From: Paucihalobacter sp036825875
GTDB taxonomy: Bacteria > Bacteroidota > Bacteroidia > Flavobacteriales > Flavobacteriaceae
Assembly: GCF_036825875.1 (NCBI RefSeq)
Contig: NZ_DAISXK010000001.1
Span: 124,001 to 188,000, forward strand
Length of the DNA: 64,000 nucleotides
Reading direction: 5' to 3'
Below the pieces are notes generated by a model. That model did no database searches, was not told the origin of the DNA, and saw only the letters and a list, made by a program, of their open reading frames with translations. Below, piece by piece: positions 42,883-52,189 of the stretch. Position numbers and translations under genes: made by a program. Within the stretch, counting starts at the first letter, position 1, and each line of letters starts with the position of its first letter.

Positions 42883-45344
42883 AGCTGCGCGGTTAATCGT
42901 AAATTAAAAACCCTTGGTGTTAGGAAATTTGGAATAGCGAATTGTGCCTTGCTGTTTACGTCGCGAACCCAAGTATTGGTAATAGAGTTTTGATTGTTGA
43001 AGATGTTATAAATTTCAAATCCTATCGATAGGGCCTTAAAATGGCGTTTCCAATTGCTGTATTCTCTTTCAGCGTTTACCATATCGTATAAAAATCCAGC
43101 ATCCGCACGACGGTAATCTCTTAATCTAAATTGATAATCATAAGGATCGGCATAACTTGGCGATCCACCTGGTACACCAGTGTTGTAAACCAAATTGAGG
43201 TACATCTTTAAATCTGGCATATTAGGCACATAATCCTGAAACAAAACGCCAAACTTTAAACGCTGGTCCGTGGGTCGTGAAATAAATCCGCGGTCGTCTA
43301 TATTTTCTTCTGTTTTTAAATACCCAACACTAAACCAAGACTCTGTTCCAGGCACAAACTCGCCATTAAGTCGCATATCTAAACCATAGGCATAAGCTTC
43401 GGCATTGTTGCGAGCGCGGTATCTTATTCGTACGTTTTCTAAGGTGTAAGGATTTACATCGGTGAGTCCTTTGTAATAGGCTTCAGCCACCAGTTTAAAG
43501 GGTCTGTCCCACATTTGAAAACTGTGCTCACTTCCCAATACCACATGAAAAGACTGTTGTGCTTTCACTTCTGGTCGCACAATTCCAGATGAATCTCGTA
43601 ATTCTCGATAAAATGGTGGTTGGTAATACAAGCCGCCTGCCACTCTAAACAAAATATCTTTATTCCAGTTGGGTTTGATGGCGAATTGCGCTCTCGGACT
43701 AAATACTGTTTGGGTATTCGATTCGAGTCCGTCGCCGTTAACCGTCCAATTATGCGCTCTTACACCTGCGTTGTAGAACACCTCATGATCGCCGATATAT
43801 CCGCGTTTACTCCATTGTACCGAAGCTTGTATACGGTCTATTTGAACAAAATTTATGGCACGTATATTTTGAAAGGCAACCAAAGGCCCAGAAAATGGTT
43901 CGTATGGTTGGTTATTGGGGATATTGAAATTTGGTGGACGAATCGAAAACCCAGCCGAATCTATAACTTCCCATTCTACCAATCGGTCTCTAAAATCTTC
44001 ATGGGTGTATTTTAAGGACCATTCTACGGTTGAGCTTTCGTCAATTTTATAGTCACCATTATGTTGAATGGTGGTGATTAAGGCATCCAAATCATTGCGC
44101 GCATGGGTGAGTTGCGAACCAATACCTTCGCTAAATTCTACTTCACCTAAATTTTCGTCGCCTATATTAGTATTAACTTCGCCTAATCGGTAGCGCGCTA
44201 GAATATCAAAATATTCTTGTTCTGTTGTATGGTAGGTTGAAGCAATAAGTTTGAGCGTTAAATCATCATTTACGAAGTAATTGGCTTTTAATGCGCCAAA
44301 TAATGTTTGGTACTGCGATTTTTCTTGACCGTCATAAAACACCAATAAGGCAATAGGATTTTGTAGGGTTCCAAAATTGGTTTGTCGATTAGATGGTTCA
44401 AAATTGTATTGATTTAAAGAGGCATTTCCAAGAAAATCTAAATGAAATTTATCACTAAAGCGATAGGTCATAAAGGCTTGCGCATCCATAAAAACAGGTT
44501 CAACAGCACCTTCCGTTTCTAGTGAACCTAACAATAAACTGTTATCGCGATACCGAATACCTGTAATTGCTGAAAATTTTGAGTCCTTCGAAATGGTTTC
44601 AACAGCGATGCTTCCACCGAGCAAACTTAAATCAGCGCGAACACCGAAGTCCACCGGTGTGCGGTAGGTAATATCTAAAACAGAAGAAATTTTATCGCCG
44701 TATTTAGCTTGAAATCCACCCGCCGAAAAATCGACATTTTGAACCAAATCCGTATTTACAAAACTCAATCCTTCTTGGTTTCCAGAACGGATTAAAAAGG
44801 GTCGGTATACTTCAATTTCATTCACATACACCAAATTCTCATCAAAATTTCCGCCTCTTACAGAGTATTGCGTACTCAATTCATTCGAAATATTAACACC
44901 GGGCAATGTTTTCAAAATGTTTTCTACACCCGGTTGCGCTCCTTTTATAGTTCGTAGTACTTCGGGTGAAATACTGGTAACTCCTTCAACATTTTTTCTG
45001 GTATTACCTTTTAAAATAACGGTTTCAATTTGTTGAACATTGACCAGCATCACTGGATTAAATTCGAAATCTTGCCCGTTTTTAAGGTTAACTGTGATTT
45101 CTATAATTTTATGTGAAATGTGCTTAAAAGTTAGCTTGATATCCTGATTTGAGGGAATTTTTAACAGGTAAAACCCATTAATGTTAGTGGTTGTACCATC
45201 GCTGGAACCGGATTGAATGCTAACCTCCGAAATTGGATTTTGAAATTCATCTAAAACAACACCTTTAACTGTTGCAGTTTGAGAAATAAGCATTGTTGGA
45301 AATAACAAAACTAAAAGAAAAAGCGTCGTAAAATATGGTTTCAA
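42879..45344 (-). CDS. TonB-dependent receptor with carboxypeptidase-D-like N-terminal domain
   Basis: An outer-membrane receptor of about 821 residues counted from TTG 45344. That start gives a clean signal peptide, KPYFTTLFLLVLLFP, and begins 13 bases after the M23 gene stop; the frame is open to ATG 45416, which would overlap that gene. A CarboxypepD_reg-like domain (TATVKGVVLDEFQNPI) is followed by a plug domain (GVTSISPEVLRTIKGAQPG) and a barrel ending in LTPRVFNLRLTAQL. It imports or binds a substrate that cannot be named; no SusD partner gene is adjacent. Confidence 0.88.
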   Translation of the reverse strand: MKPYFTTLFLLVLLFPTMLISQTATVKGVVLDEFQNPISEVSIQSGSSDGTTTNINGFYLLKIPSNQDIKLTFKHISHKIIEITVNLKNGQDFEFNPVMLVNVQQIETVILKGNTRKNVEGVTSISPEVLRTIKGAQPGVENILKTLPGVNISNELSTQYSVRGGNFDENLVYVNEIEVYRPFLIRSGNQEGLSFVNTDLVQNVDFSAGGFQAKYGDKISSVLDITYRTPVDFGVRADLSLLGGSIAVETISKDSKFSAITGIRYRDNSLLLGSLETEGAVEPVFMDAQAFMTYRFSDKFHLDFLGNASLNQYNFEPSNRQTNFGTLQNPIALLVFYDGQEKSQYQTLFGALKANYFVNDDLTLKLIASTYHTTEQEYFDILARYRLGEVNTNIGDENLGEVEFSEGIGSQLTHARNDLDALITTIQHNGDYKIDESSTVEWSLKYTHEDFRDRLVEWEVIDSAGFSIRPPNFNIPNNQPYEPFSGPLVAFQNIRAINFVQIDRIQASVQWSKRGYIGDHEVFYNAGVRAHNWTVNGDGLESNTQTVFSPRAQFAIKPNWNKDILFRVAGGLYYQPPFYRELRDSSGIVRPEVKAQQSFHVVLGSEHSFQMWDRPFKLVAEAYYKGLTDVNPYTLENVRIRYRARNNAEAYAYGLDMRLNGEFVPGTESWFSVGYLKTEENIDDRGFISRPTDQRLKFGVLFQDYVPNMPDLKMYLNLVYNTGVPGGSPSYADPYDYQFRLRDYRRADAGFLYDMVNAEREYSNWKRHFKALSIGFEIYNIFNNQNSITNTWVRDVNSKAQFAIPNFLTPRVFNLRLTAQL

Positions 45345-45357
45345 GCGGCTATAAAAT

Positions 45358-47046
45358 TTACTTTCTAAAAAACGTCGCTTCAAATGTAGTATTATTTCCA
45401 ACATTATCGGTAACAATAATTTTCAATTCGTTTCTAGTATCAGTAACGACATTATCATTAAAATCGTGCGTGAGTACGCCAGTTTTGTAATCGTATTCCA
45501 TTAAAATAAACTTATCGTTTACAGTAGCACGGTAACTACCGATTCCAGAAAGATCGTCGCTAATTTTCACTTTTAAGTAGCGATAGTTGCTTAACCATTT
45601 ACCATTTTGAAAATTCACTGGTGTAACGCTTGGTGCTTTTTCATCAGCTTTCAAAATAAATTGTCCCAGTGTTTTGGTGTAGGCTGTTAGAAGGTCTCCT
45701 TTTTTAATAGTAGGAATATAATTGATGTATTTTCTGTATCCAGTTATTTTACCTACAAATAACTTGTTTTTATCGCCGTCTTGATATTGGCTTATATCAT
45801 AGTTAATTCCAATGTTTTTCTGCAAGGGTATGACATCTTGATGCAAATGAAGTGTATCTCCACTCACTCTAAAATCTAAATTTACATCATCGTAGAATGT
45901 ATTGTCGGGAATGTAAACAGAAACATGTTGGTCTTCCAAGGTAGTTGCATCATTGGCGTAAATAAAATGATGGTAAGGTCGAGCGATTATTTTTTGTAGC
46001 TTTTCTTCTGGTTTATCACCCTTGACCTTGACCGATACGGTTGAGGTGTTTCCATGAAAATCACTCACAACAATCTTATAAATATTGTTGATGCTGTCTT
46101 CAACCTTTAAATAGCCGTTATCTATAACATCTTTATACATACTTAAAGGATTGTTAGGCTCAACAAATAGTTTTTTCACAAAAGAGCGATTTGTTTTATA
46201 AAACTCATAATCAACAAGTCGATTTAGATGTGAGGTTTCATCAAAGCTAAATCGCTTAAAATCAATTTCAAAATTTTTAATACCGTTAACAGTCGTTGTA
46301 ATATTACTAACCCCATTTTTGTTGGCTGCTAAATCTTGCTGATCGTAGGTAGTAACCCCAAATCCAATATAACCGTAAGCAGTAAGCGGTTCAACTTCAA
46401 AGTTAGCGTTACCTCTTGGGATAAGACGCAATTCAGTACGTTCATTTTTACCATTAATAAAACTGTTAGCATCTTTCGGATAAGCATAGAACTTTTGAAT
46501 TGTTGGAGGCTTAGTGTCTTTAACATCAATACCAAACAACAATGGGTTGATAGGGCGTTCTAAATTGTCGCGAATTTCAAAATGCAGATGCGGACCACCA
46601 GAGCTACCAGTATTTCCAGAAAAGGCAATAATATCTCCTTGGCTAACGATTAGTTCATCAGCTTGTGGGAATAATTCAATTTCATAAGTGCCACGCTCAT
46701 ATTGTATATTTTTAAGGTAGGTTTCTAATTTGGGTTCTAATTTTTGTAAATGTGCATAAACGCTTACATAACCATTAGGGTGTGTAATATATAAAGCTTT
46801 TCCATAGCCGTAGTGTGCAATTTTAATTCTACTCACATAACCATCGGCGACGGCATAGACTTTCATGCCTTCTACCTGTTGTGTTTTTATATCGAGTCCG
46901 GAATGAAAATGGTTGTTACGCAATTCACCAAAAGTACCCGACAAAACAGTAGTAATATCTAAAGGATTGATAAAATAATCCTGCGGATACCGTGACTGAC
47001 CCAATGCTAATTGTATTGGTATGAGTAAGATGAAGTAATATTTCAT
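45358..47046 (-). CDS. M23 family metallopeptidase, exported
   Basis: The 562-residue protein has a signal peptide (about 1-16). A LytM/M23 domain at about 30-180 contains HFHSGLDIKT (zinc ligands His48 and Asp52) and the GGPHLHFEIRD histidines. Zinc enzymes of this kind cut peptidoglycan cross-bridges. Residues after about 190 form a beta-rich, immunoglobulin-like region of unknown partner. It is the first gene of a two-gene unit with the TonB receptor. Confidence 0.9.
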   Translation of the reverse strand: MKYYFILLIPIQLALGQSRYPQDYFINPLDITTVLSGTFGELRNNHFHSGLDIKTQQVEGMKVYAVADGYVSRIKIAHYGYGKALYITHPNGYVSVYAHLQKLEPKLETYLKNIQYERGTYEIELFPQADELIVSQGDIIAFSGNTGSSGGPHLHFEIRDNLERPINPLLFGIDVKDTKPPTIQKFYAYPKDANSFINGKNERTELRLIPRGNANFEVEPLTAYGYIGFGVTTYDQQDLAANKNGVSNITTTVNGIKNFEIDFKRFSFDETSHLNRLVDYEFYKTNRSFVKKLFVEPNNPLSMYKDVIDNGYLKVEDSINNIYKIVVSDFHGNTSTVSVKVKGDKPEEKLQKIIARPYHHFIYANDATTLEDQHVSVYIPDNTFYDDVNLDFRVSGDTLHLHQDVIPLQKNIGINYDISQYQDGDKNKLFVGKITGYRKYINYIPTIKKGDLLTAYTKTLGQFILKADEKAPSVTPVNFQNGKWLSNYRYLKVKISDDLSGIGSYRATVNDKFILMEYDYKTGVLTHDFNDNVVTDTRNELKIIVTDNVGNNTTFEATFFRK

Positions 47047-47167
47047 GATGAGGGATTTAACAGCTAAATTATTAATTTAGTTGGTATTAACCATACAATA
47101 GCTAAACAATTTATTAATAAACACTTAACAATCTTTATGCCGTTTCTTAAAATTTTTTGTAAAACAA

Positions 47168-47198
47168 TTGTTATATATCAATACTAATATTAACTTTG
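47168..47198 (+). promoter_or_regulatory. Predicted promoter TTG-N20-TAACTTTG for the ZapB-like/ZapA genes
   Basis: TTG at 47168-47170 and TAACTTTG at 47191-47198 are spaced by 20 nt, within the flavobacterial range. Transcription near 47205 gives a leader of about 18 nt to the ATG at 47223. Confidence 0.55.
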
Positions 47199-47222
47199 TT
47201 AACGAAGTATTGAATTTTATAA

Positions 47223-47513
47223 ATGAGTAAAATTGAAGATATTGTTGATTCGTTAGAGAATAAAATCAGTAAGATTTTACACCGACAGGAGGTTTTAAAG
47301 CAAACTAATGTCAAGTTATCTGAAGAATTAGAACAATGCCAACAAAAAGTATTATTACAACAAGAACAATTAAACTCTTGGGTTCAAAAATACGAATCAC
47401 TCAAAGTTGCAAATTCAATGCTTGGCAGTGATGATAATAAACGAGAAACTAAGCTCAAAATAAATACGCTAATTAGAGAAATTGACGATTGTATTGCGCA
47501 ATTGTCAGAATAA
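47223..47513 (+). CDS. Coiled-coil protein, ZapB-like
   Basis: The 96-residue protein is nearly all coiled coil (about 5-75, including ILHRQEVLKQTNVKLSEELE), with no membrane segment. It sits seven bases before zapA, which makes it a likely FtsZ-ring partner of the ZapB or related kind. Sequence identity to E. coli ZapB is not evident to me. The coiled coil and location are observed; the division role is inferred. Confidence 0.75.
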   Translation: MSKIEDIVDSLENKISKILHRQEVLKQTNVKLSEELEQCQQKVLLQQEQLNSWVQKYESLKVANSMLGSDDNKRETKLKINTLIREIDDCIAQLSE

Positions 47514-47519
47514 CAAACG

Positions 47520-47813
47520 ATGCCAGAGCCATTAAAAATTAAGCTTTCAGTTGCCAATAGAGTGTATCCGCTTACTATTGACCCAAGCCAAGAAGAAGGT
47601 TTAAGAATTGCGGCAAAGAAAATTGAAACTATGATTAGCCAATTTGAGCAAAACTACTCAGTGCGCGACAAGCAAGATGTTTTAGCCATGTGCGCTTTAC
47701 AATTTGCAGCACAAGTAGAACAAAAAACAATAGATAAAGCATATGTTAATGGAGAAGTTGAAAATAAGCTGGTTGCTTTAAATGATTTGCTTCAAGAACA
47801 TTTAAGCTCGTAA
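47520..47813 (+). CDS. zapA: Cell division protein ZapA
   Basis: The 97-residue protein has the ZapA globular N-terminus (LKIKLSVANRVYPLTIDPSQEE, then AAKKIETMISQF) and a C-terminal coiled coil. It cross-links FtsZ protofilaments at the Z ring. It is coupled to the upstream coiled-coil gene and followed by the 6S RNA candidate and rny, the order also known from other Bacteroidota. Confidence 0.9.
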   Translation: MPEPLKIKLSVANRVYPLTIDPSQEEGLRIAAKKIETMISQFEQNYSVRDKQDVLAMCALQFAAQVEQKTIDKAYVNGEVENKLVALNDLLQEHLSS

Positions 47814-47840
47814 ACGTTCTTTAAAATACAAAGGTTACTG

Positions 47841-48009
47841 CCTACATTAGTTATTATTTTTTTGATAAACTCAACGTTAATTCTTTAAAAAGGGTGAGTT
47901 TAAGTTGTGAAAGCGTGCTGCCACGAGCAGATTTTTAAGCAGCTTGTTAGCCCTAAACTTGTTTTTAAGGAGTTTATACAGAATCCAAAGCTGATGTAGG
48001 TTTTTTTTT
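47841..48009 (+). ncRNA. ssrS: 6S RNA candidate (ssrS)
   Basis: The gap between zapA and rny holds a long structured segment. Terminal stem: cctacattag (47841-47850) / ctgatgtagg (47991-48000), with one G-T pair. Second stem: ataaactc (47865-47872) / gagtttat (47970-47977). Third: gagttta (47896-47902) / taaactt (47954-47960). A T run at 48001-48009 would terminate it. A long imperfect hairpin with internal loops of about 165 nt is what 6S RNA looks like, and 6S RNA lies next to zapA in many bacteria. I did not align it to a covariance model. Confidence 0.7.
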
Positions 48010-48030
48010 ACGATTAATTTAAATATAAAC

Positions 48031-49608
48031 ATGGACATTAATACAATACTAATCATAGTTGCAACCCTTGTGGCTGGTTTGGTAATCGGTTATCTTATAG
48101 CCAAATCACTCGAAAAAGCAAGTGCATCTAAGTTGATAGAATCAGCAAAATCGGAAGCAGATGTAATTTTAAAACAAGCCGCCGCTGAAGGTGAAAGCCT
48201 GAAAAAGGATAAAATCCTACAGGCCAAAGAAAAATTTATAGAATTAAAAGCTGCGCACGAAGAAGTCATTTTATCACGTGATAAAAAAATGGCAGAGGCC
48301 GAAAAACGCACCCGCGACAAAGAATCTCAGGTGTCTGGCGAGTTGGCCAAAAGTAAAAAGATAAATCAAGATTTAGAAGACAAGATAAAGGACTACGATT
48401 TCAGACTTGAATTCTTAGAAAAGAAAAAAGTAGAAATTGAAAAAGCACAGAAAAGTCAAATAAAGCAACTTGAAGTGATTTCAGGTCTATCAGCTGAAGA
48501 TGCCAAACAACAACTCATCGAGTCATTAAAAGGCGAAGCAAAATCCGATGCCATGGCCTACGTTCAAGACACCATTGAAGAAGCCAAACTCACCGCGCAA
48601 CAAGAAGCTAAAAAAATCATCATCAATACCATTCAGCGTATTGGTACTGAGGAAGCGATAGACAATTGTGTGTCGGTTTTCAATATTGAATCAGATGATG
48701 TTAAAGGTAGAATCATCGGTCGCGAAGGTAGAAACATCCGCGCTATTGAAGCTGCCACTGGAGTAGAAATTATTGTGGACGACACACCCGAAGCCATTAT
48801 TTTATCTTGCTTTGACTCGGTTAGACGTGAAGTAGCAAGATTGTCCTTACATAAATTGGTAACTGATGGTCGTATCCATCCGGCGCGAATTGAAGAAATC
48901 GTTCAGAAAACTCAAAAGCAAATTGAACAGGAAATTATAGAAGTTGGTAAACGTACTGTCATCGATTTGGGAATTCATGGTCTACATCCTGAATTGATCA
49001 AGTTAGTAGGGCGTATGAAATACCGTTCATCGTACGGACAAAATCTATTACAACACTCGCGTGAAGTAGCAAAACTCTGTGGCGTAATGGCAGCAGAATT
49101 AGGGTTAAATACCAAACTAGCCAAACGCGCCGGATTGTTGCATGATATTGGTAAAGTGCCAGATTCTGAAGCCGACATGGAAACACCGCATGCCATTTTA
49201 GGAATGCAGTGGGCTGAAAAATATGGCGAAAAACCAGAAGTGTGTAACGCCATTGGCGCTCACCACGACGAAGTAGAAATGACTACTTTGCTGTCACCAA
49301 TCATTCAAGTTTGTGATGCTATTTCAGGTGCTCGACCTGGTGCAAGACGTCAAGTATTGGATTCATACATTCAACGTTTAAAAGATTTAGAAGATGTAGC
49401 CTTTGGTTTTAACGGTGTTAAAAAAGCCTATGCTATTCAAGCAGGTAGAGAATTGCGAGTAATAGTAGAAAGCGAAAAAGTTTCCGACGAAGTAGCCGCC
49501 AAACTATCGTTTGAAATCTCTCAAAAAATACAAACGGACATGACCTACCCAGGTCAGGTTAAAGTAACCGTAATTAGAGAAACCAGAGCCGTCAACATAG
49601 CTAAGTAA
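48031..49608 (+). CDS. rny: Ribonuclease Y
   Basis: A membrane-anchored endoribonuclease of 525 residues that starts mRNA decay. It has an N-terminal transmembrane helix (about 3-24), a long coiled coil (about 25-200), a KH domain (about 205-270, GRIIGREGRNIRAIE) and an HD domain, with the catalytic HD pair at 371-372 in LLHDIGK. Full length and intact. It follows the 6S RNA candidate and is ended by its own terminator. Confidence 0.97.
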   Translation: MDINTILIIVATLVAGLVIGYLIAKSLEKASASKLIESAKSEADVILKQAAAEGESLKKDKILQAKEKFIELKAAHEEVILSRDKKMAEAEKRTRDKESQVSGELAKSKKINQDLEDKIKDYDFRLEFLEKKKVEIEKAQKSQIKQLEVISGLSAEDAKQQLIESLKGEAKSDAMAYVQDTIEEAKLTAQQEAKKIIINTIQRIGTEEAIDNCVSVFNIESDDVKGRIIGREGRNIRAIEAATGVEIIVDDTPEAIILSCFDSVRREVARLSLHKLVTDGRIHPARIEEIVQKTQKQIEQEIIEVGKRTVIDLGIHGLHPELIKLVGRMKYRSSYGQNLLQHSREVAKLCGVMAAELGLNTKLAKRAGLLHDIGKVPDSEADMETPHAILGMQWAEKYGEKPEVCNAIGAHHDEVEMTTLLSPIIQVCDAISGARPGARRQVLDSYIQRLKDLEDVAFGFNGVKKAYAIQAGRELRVIVESEKVSDEVAAKLSFEISQKIQTDMTYPGQVKVTVIRETRAVNIAK

Positions 49609-49630
49609 TCTCAAAAAAACATATATAATT

Positions 49631-49656
49631 AAGCTGCCAATAGGTGGCTTTTTTTT
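49631..49656 (+). terminator. Rho-independent terminator after rny
   Basis: 8-bp stem aagctgcc (49631-49638) / ggtggctt (49643-49650) with two G-T pairs and a 4-nt loop aata. A T run extends to 49656. It lies 22 bases after the rny stop. Confidence 0.8.
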
Positions 49657-49696
49657 GTTAAGATTTCCTTAATCTACTTATAAAATCAAGCATTCC

Positions 49697-49727
49697 TTTG
49701 GCTAGGCATATATAATCTGTACTTTTG
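49697..49727 (+). promoter_or_regulatory. Predicted promoter TTTG-N19-TACTTTTG for the FKBP isomerase gene
   Basis: The best promoter match in the window: TTTG (49697-49700), 19 nt, then TACTTTTG (49720-49727), both elements of the Bacteroidota consensus at ideal spacing. The predicted start near 49734 leaves a leader of about 43 nt to the ATG at 49777. Confidence 0.7.
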
Positions 49728-49776
49728 CAATAATTTACAGCACAATGCTATGAGTTGAAATTTTAAAATCAAATTT

Positions 49777-50208
49777 ATGAGCCAAGTAAAAGAAAACAAC
49801 ACTGTAAAAGTACATTACACAGGGAAAATAACAGCCAACGGTCAGGTGTTTGACAGTTCCTTAGAACGCGAACCTTTAGAGTTCACCTTAGGTCAGGGTC
49901 AGTTAATTCCTGGTTTTGAAAACGGCGTTGTTAACATGAAACTAAACGAAAAGAAAACCATTAATATCCCGAAAGAAGAAGCTTACGGAGAAGTTCGTGA
50001 GGAGCTTTTTCAAGAAGTGAACAAGGAGGAATTACCTCAAGATATGGAGCCAGAAGTTGGTATGGGTTTGGTGTCTCGTGGTCCCGACGGCCGTGAGCAT
50101 CAACTGCGTGTTGCCGAAGTTAAAGAAGCTAGCATCATTGTAGATGCCAACCATCCCTTGGCTGGTCAAGATTTAACTTTCGAAATTGAAGTTTTAGAAA
50201 TTAAATAA
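49777..50208 (+). CDS. FKBP-type peptidyl-prolyl isomerase (SlyD-like)
   Basis: The 143-residue protein matches the SlyD/FkpB group: NTVKVHYTGKITANGQVFDSS, the LIPGFENGVVNMKLNEKKT loop, and an inserted flap domain in the middle (GEVREELFQEVNKEELPQ). It speeds prolyl isomerisation and acts as a chaperone. It lacks the histidine-rich metal tail of E. coli SlyD. Monocistronic, with the best-matching promoter in the window. Confidence 0.9.
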   Translation: MSQVKENNTVKVHYTGKITANGQVFDSSLEREPLEFTLGQGQLIPGFENGVVNMKLNEKKTINIPKEEAYGEVREELFQEVNKEELPQDMEPEVGMGLVSRGPDGREHQLRVAEVKEASIIVDANHPLAGQDLTFEIEVLEIK

Positions 50209-50521
50209 TTCTCAGCTACCGCGCGATTCTATCGCATAGTTTTTATATTTAAATTATTATAAAGGTAATGTTCTATTTGGGCGTTACCTTTTGCTATTTA
50301 TATAGGTTGCATAACATGAAAACTTATGTTAAGGCAAAAGGTCGGGCTTTCCGCACTCGCGTCCCTCTTGCATCGGGAGCGCTCAAACAGTGCTGCAATC
50401 CCTAACGCAAATTAAATTCCATGCCGATAACTATTGGGACCAAATCCCAAAAAATAATCTCCTACCATACGATTCTATCACGTGGTGTGAAAATCTAACT
50501 GCAATTCACATTTCAAAAAAT
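50209..50521. other. Intergenic region with a hairpin element inside diverged direct repeats
   Basis: No gene is visible in these 313 bases between the FKBP gene and xerD. A structured stretch (about 50328-50407) starts gttaagg, ends ccctaac and contains gcgtccc / gggagcgc complementarity. It lies inside two diverged copies of a 24-bp sequence, at 50216-50239 and 50462-50485, whose shared core is cgattctatc. No promoter or terminator was convincing. Confidence 0.5.
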
Positions 50522-51439
50522 TTAACGAGACCGTCGCGGATGAAATTTCGTCAACACCTCTTTTAAATGACTGCGATCTATGTGCATGTAAATTTCGGTG
50601 GTGGTGATACTTTCATGACCTAGCATCATTTGTATGGCACGCAAATCGGCACCGTTTTCTAATAAATGAGTAGCAAAGGAATGTCTGAAGGTGTGCGGCG
50701 AAATGGTCTTGTTTAAATTGATGTCTTCAGCTAGATTTCTAATAATGGTAAAAATCATAGCACGCGTTAGTTGTTTCCCACGGTTATTTAAAAACAAGGT
50801 ATCCTGAAAACCTGGTTGAATATTGATATGCGTTCTAACTTCATTAATATAGGTGTTGACGAGTTGTTGTGTTGAAGCACTGATTGGTACAAAGCGTTGT
50901 TTGTTACCTTTTCCAGTAACCTTTATAAAACCTTCTTCAAAAAACAAATCTGACAATTTTAAAGTAGTCAATTCGCTTACGCGAAGGCCACAGCTGTAAA
51001 GGGTTTCTAAAATGACCTTATCGCGTTCGCCAATTCTCACACCGTTATACTCGCGCGATAAATCGATGGCGGCGATTAGATGATCTATATCTTTTAAGCT
51101 TAACGTATCGGGTAATTTTCGGCCCAATCTAGGAGATTCTATTTGATCAACCGGATTGTCCTTACGGTAACCTTCAAAAACCAAATAGTTAAAAAAACTT
51201 CGGATACCCGAAATCAGTCTTGCTTGCGATCTGGCATTGATAGATTTTGAGGTGTCGTAAATAAAATCGGTTAAAGTTTGTTGGCTAATATTAGTTGGTG
51301 AAGCCTTTGGTTCGTAATTACTTATAAACAACATGAGTTTTTGGATGTCAAAAGCATAATTATCTATAGAATGTTGAGAGAGACCACGTTCTATTTTTAA
51401 ATAATTCTTAAAATCTTGTAGGGTATTTTGCCAATTCAT
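50522..51439 (-). CDS. xerD: Site-specific tyrosine recombinase XerD
   Basis: The 305-residue recombinase resolves chromosome dimers. It has an N-terminal SAM-like domain (about 5-90) and a C-terminal catalytic domain with the residues SCGLRVSEL (Arg), HTFRHSFATHLL (His, Arg), LGHESITTTEIYMHI (His and nucleophilic Tyr). It is intact and full length. The downstream aroQ-xerD order typical of flavobacteria is broken here by the barrel gene cluster. It faces away from the first barrel gene. Confidence 0.94.
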   Translation of the reverse strand: MNWQNTLQDFKNYLKIERGLSQHSIDNYAFDIQKLMLFISNYEPKASPTNISQQTLTDFIYDTSKSINARSQARLISGIRSFFNYLVFEGYRKDNPVDQIESPRLGRKLPDTLSLKDIDHLIAAIDLSREYNGVRIGERDKVILETLYSCGLRVSELTTLKLSDLFFEEGFIKVTGKGNKQRFVPISASTQQLVNTYINEVRTHINIQPGFQDTLFLNNRGKQLTRAMIFTIIRNLAEDINLNKTISPHTFRHSFATHLLENGADLRAIQMMLGHESITTTEIYMHIDRSHLKEVLTKFHPRRSR

Positions 51440-51658
51440 GGTTTAAAAATACGATAATAACTTAATTTTAGGGCTTAAATTCACACTTAAACGTTAGGAA
51501 TGCACTAAATAAATGTTAATAACTTTAATTATAAAACATTCAAATATAAATAATTACATTTTTATGTTAATAAAAATGTTAACAACGCGCAGCAAATATT
51601 ACTAAAATCACCAAAATTTTAGTTAGTTTGTGGTAATCAATTTTAAAACTTAAAGATT

Positions 51659-52135
51659 ATGAAACAACTAATGATTGCTGCTGTTGCAGTGTTTGCATTT
51701 GCACAAGTAAATGCACAAGAATTTAAAGGAGGTATTAACCTCGGATTGCCAATTGGTGATGCGGGAGACGCTTACACATTTAATATTTCTGCGGACTTAA
51801 GTTATTTATGGGATGTAGCTGAAAGCTTTAAAGCAGGTGCAGCCACAGGTTATTCACATTCTTTTTTAGATTCAGATTTTGAAGGTGATGCCTTTTCTTT
51901 TATTCCAATTGCTGCTGCTGCTCGTTATTCGTTTTCAGATGATTTTGCAGTGGGAGCAGATCTAGGTTATGGACTTGGAATCAGTCCAAGTGGTAACGAT
52001 GGTGGATTTTATTATGCACCAAGGTTACAGTACAGTTTTACAGAGTCGCTAGCATTGGTCGCTGCTTACAGAGGTGTTAGCCTTGATGGGGGTTCTTTCG
52101 ATTTAATTACCTTAGGTTTAGAGTTTGGTTTTTAA
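51659..52135 (+). CDS. Outer-membrane beta-barrel protein, paralogue 1
   Basis: The 158-residue protein has a signal peptide (about 1-19, FAFAQVNAQ) and about eight predicted beta strands with alternating hydrophobicity (GGINLGLPIGDAGDAYTFNI, ATGYSHSF, AVGADLGYGLGI). It ends in a phenylalanine (TLGLEFGF), as outer-membrane proteins do. It belongs to the small opacity/OmpW-like barrels. It is the first of four plus-strand barrel genes before aroQ and has its own terminator. Confidence 0.85.
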   Translation: MKQLMIAAVAVFAFAQVNAQEFKGGINLGLPIGDAGDAYTFNISADLSYLWDVAESFKAGAATGYSHSFLDSDFEGDAFSFIPIAAAARYSFSDDFAVGADLGYGLGISPSGNDGGFYYAPRLQYSFTESLALVAAYRGVSLDGGSFDLITLGLEFGF

Positions 52136-52160
52136 CCACAATCAATTAAATAATAATTTA

Positions 52161-52189
52161 AAAGGAAGCCAATCGGCTTCTTTTTTTTT
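52161..52189 (+). terminator. Rho-independent terminator after barrel paralogue 1
   Basis: 10-bp stem from aaaggaagcc (52161-52170) / ggcttctttt (52175-52184) with a 4-nt loop aatc and one G-T pair, merging into a nine-T run to 52189. Confidence 0.88.

Noticed and set aside
50328..50407. Possible integron attC site next to a tyrosine recombinase gene
   Set aside because: The ends gttaagg and ccctaac resemble attC core sites but do not match the RYYYAAC consensus, and the adjacent recombinase has normal XerD sequence with no integron-integrase insert. No gene cassettes are present.
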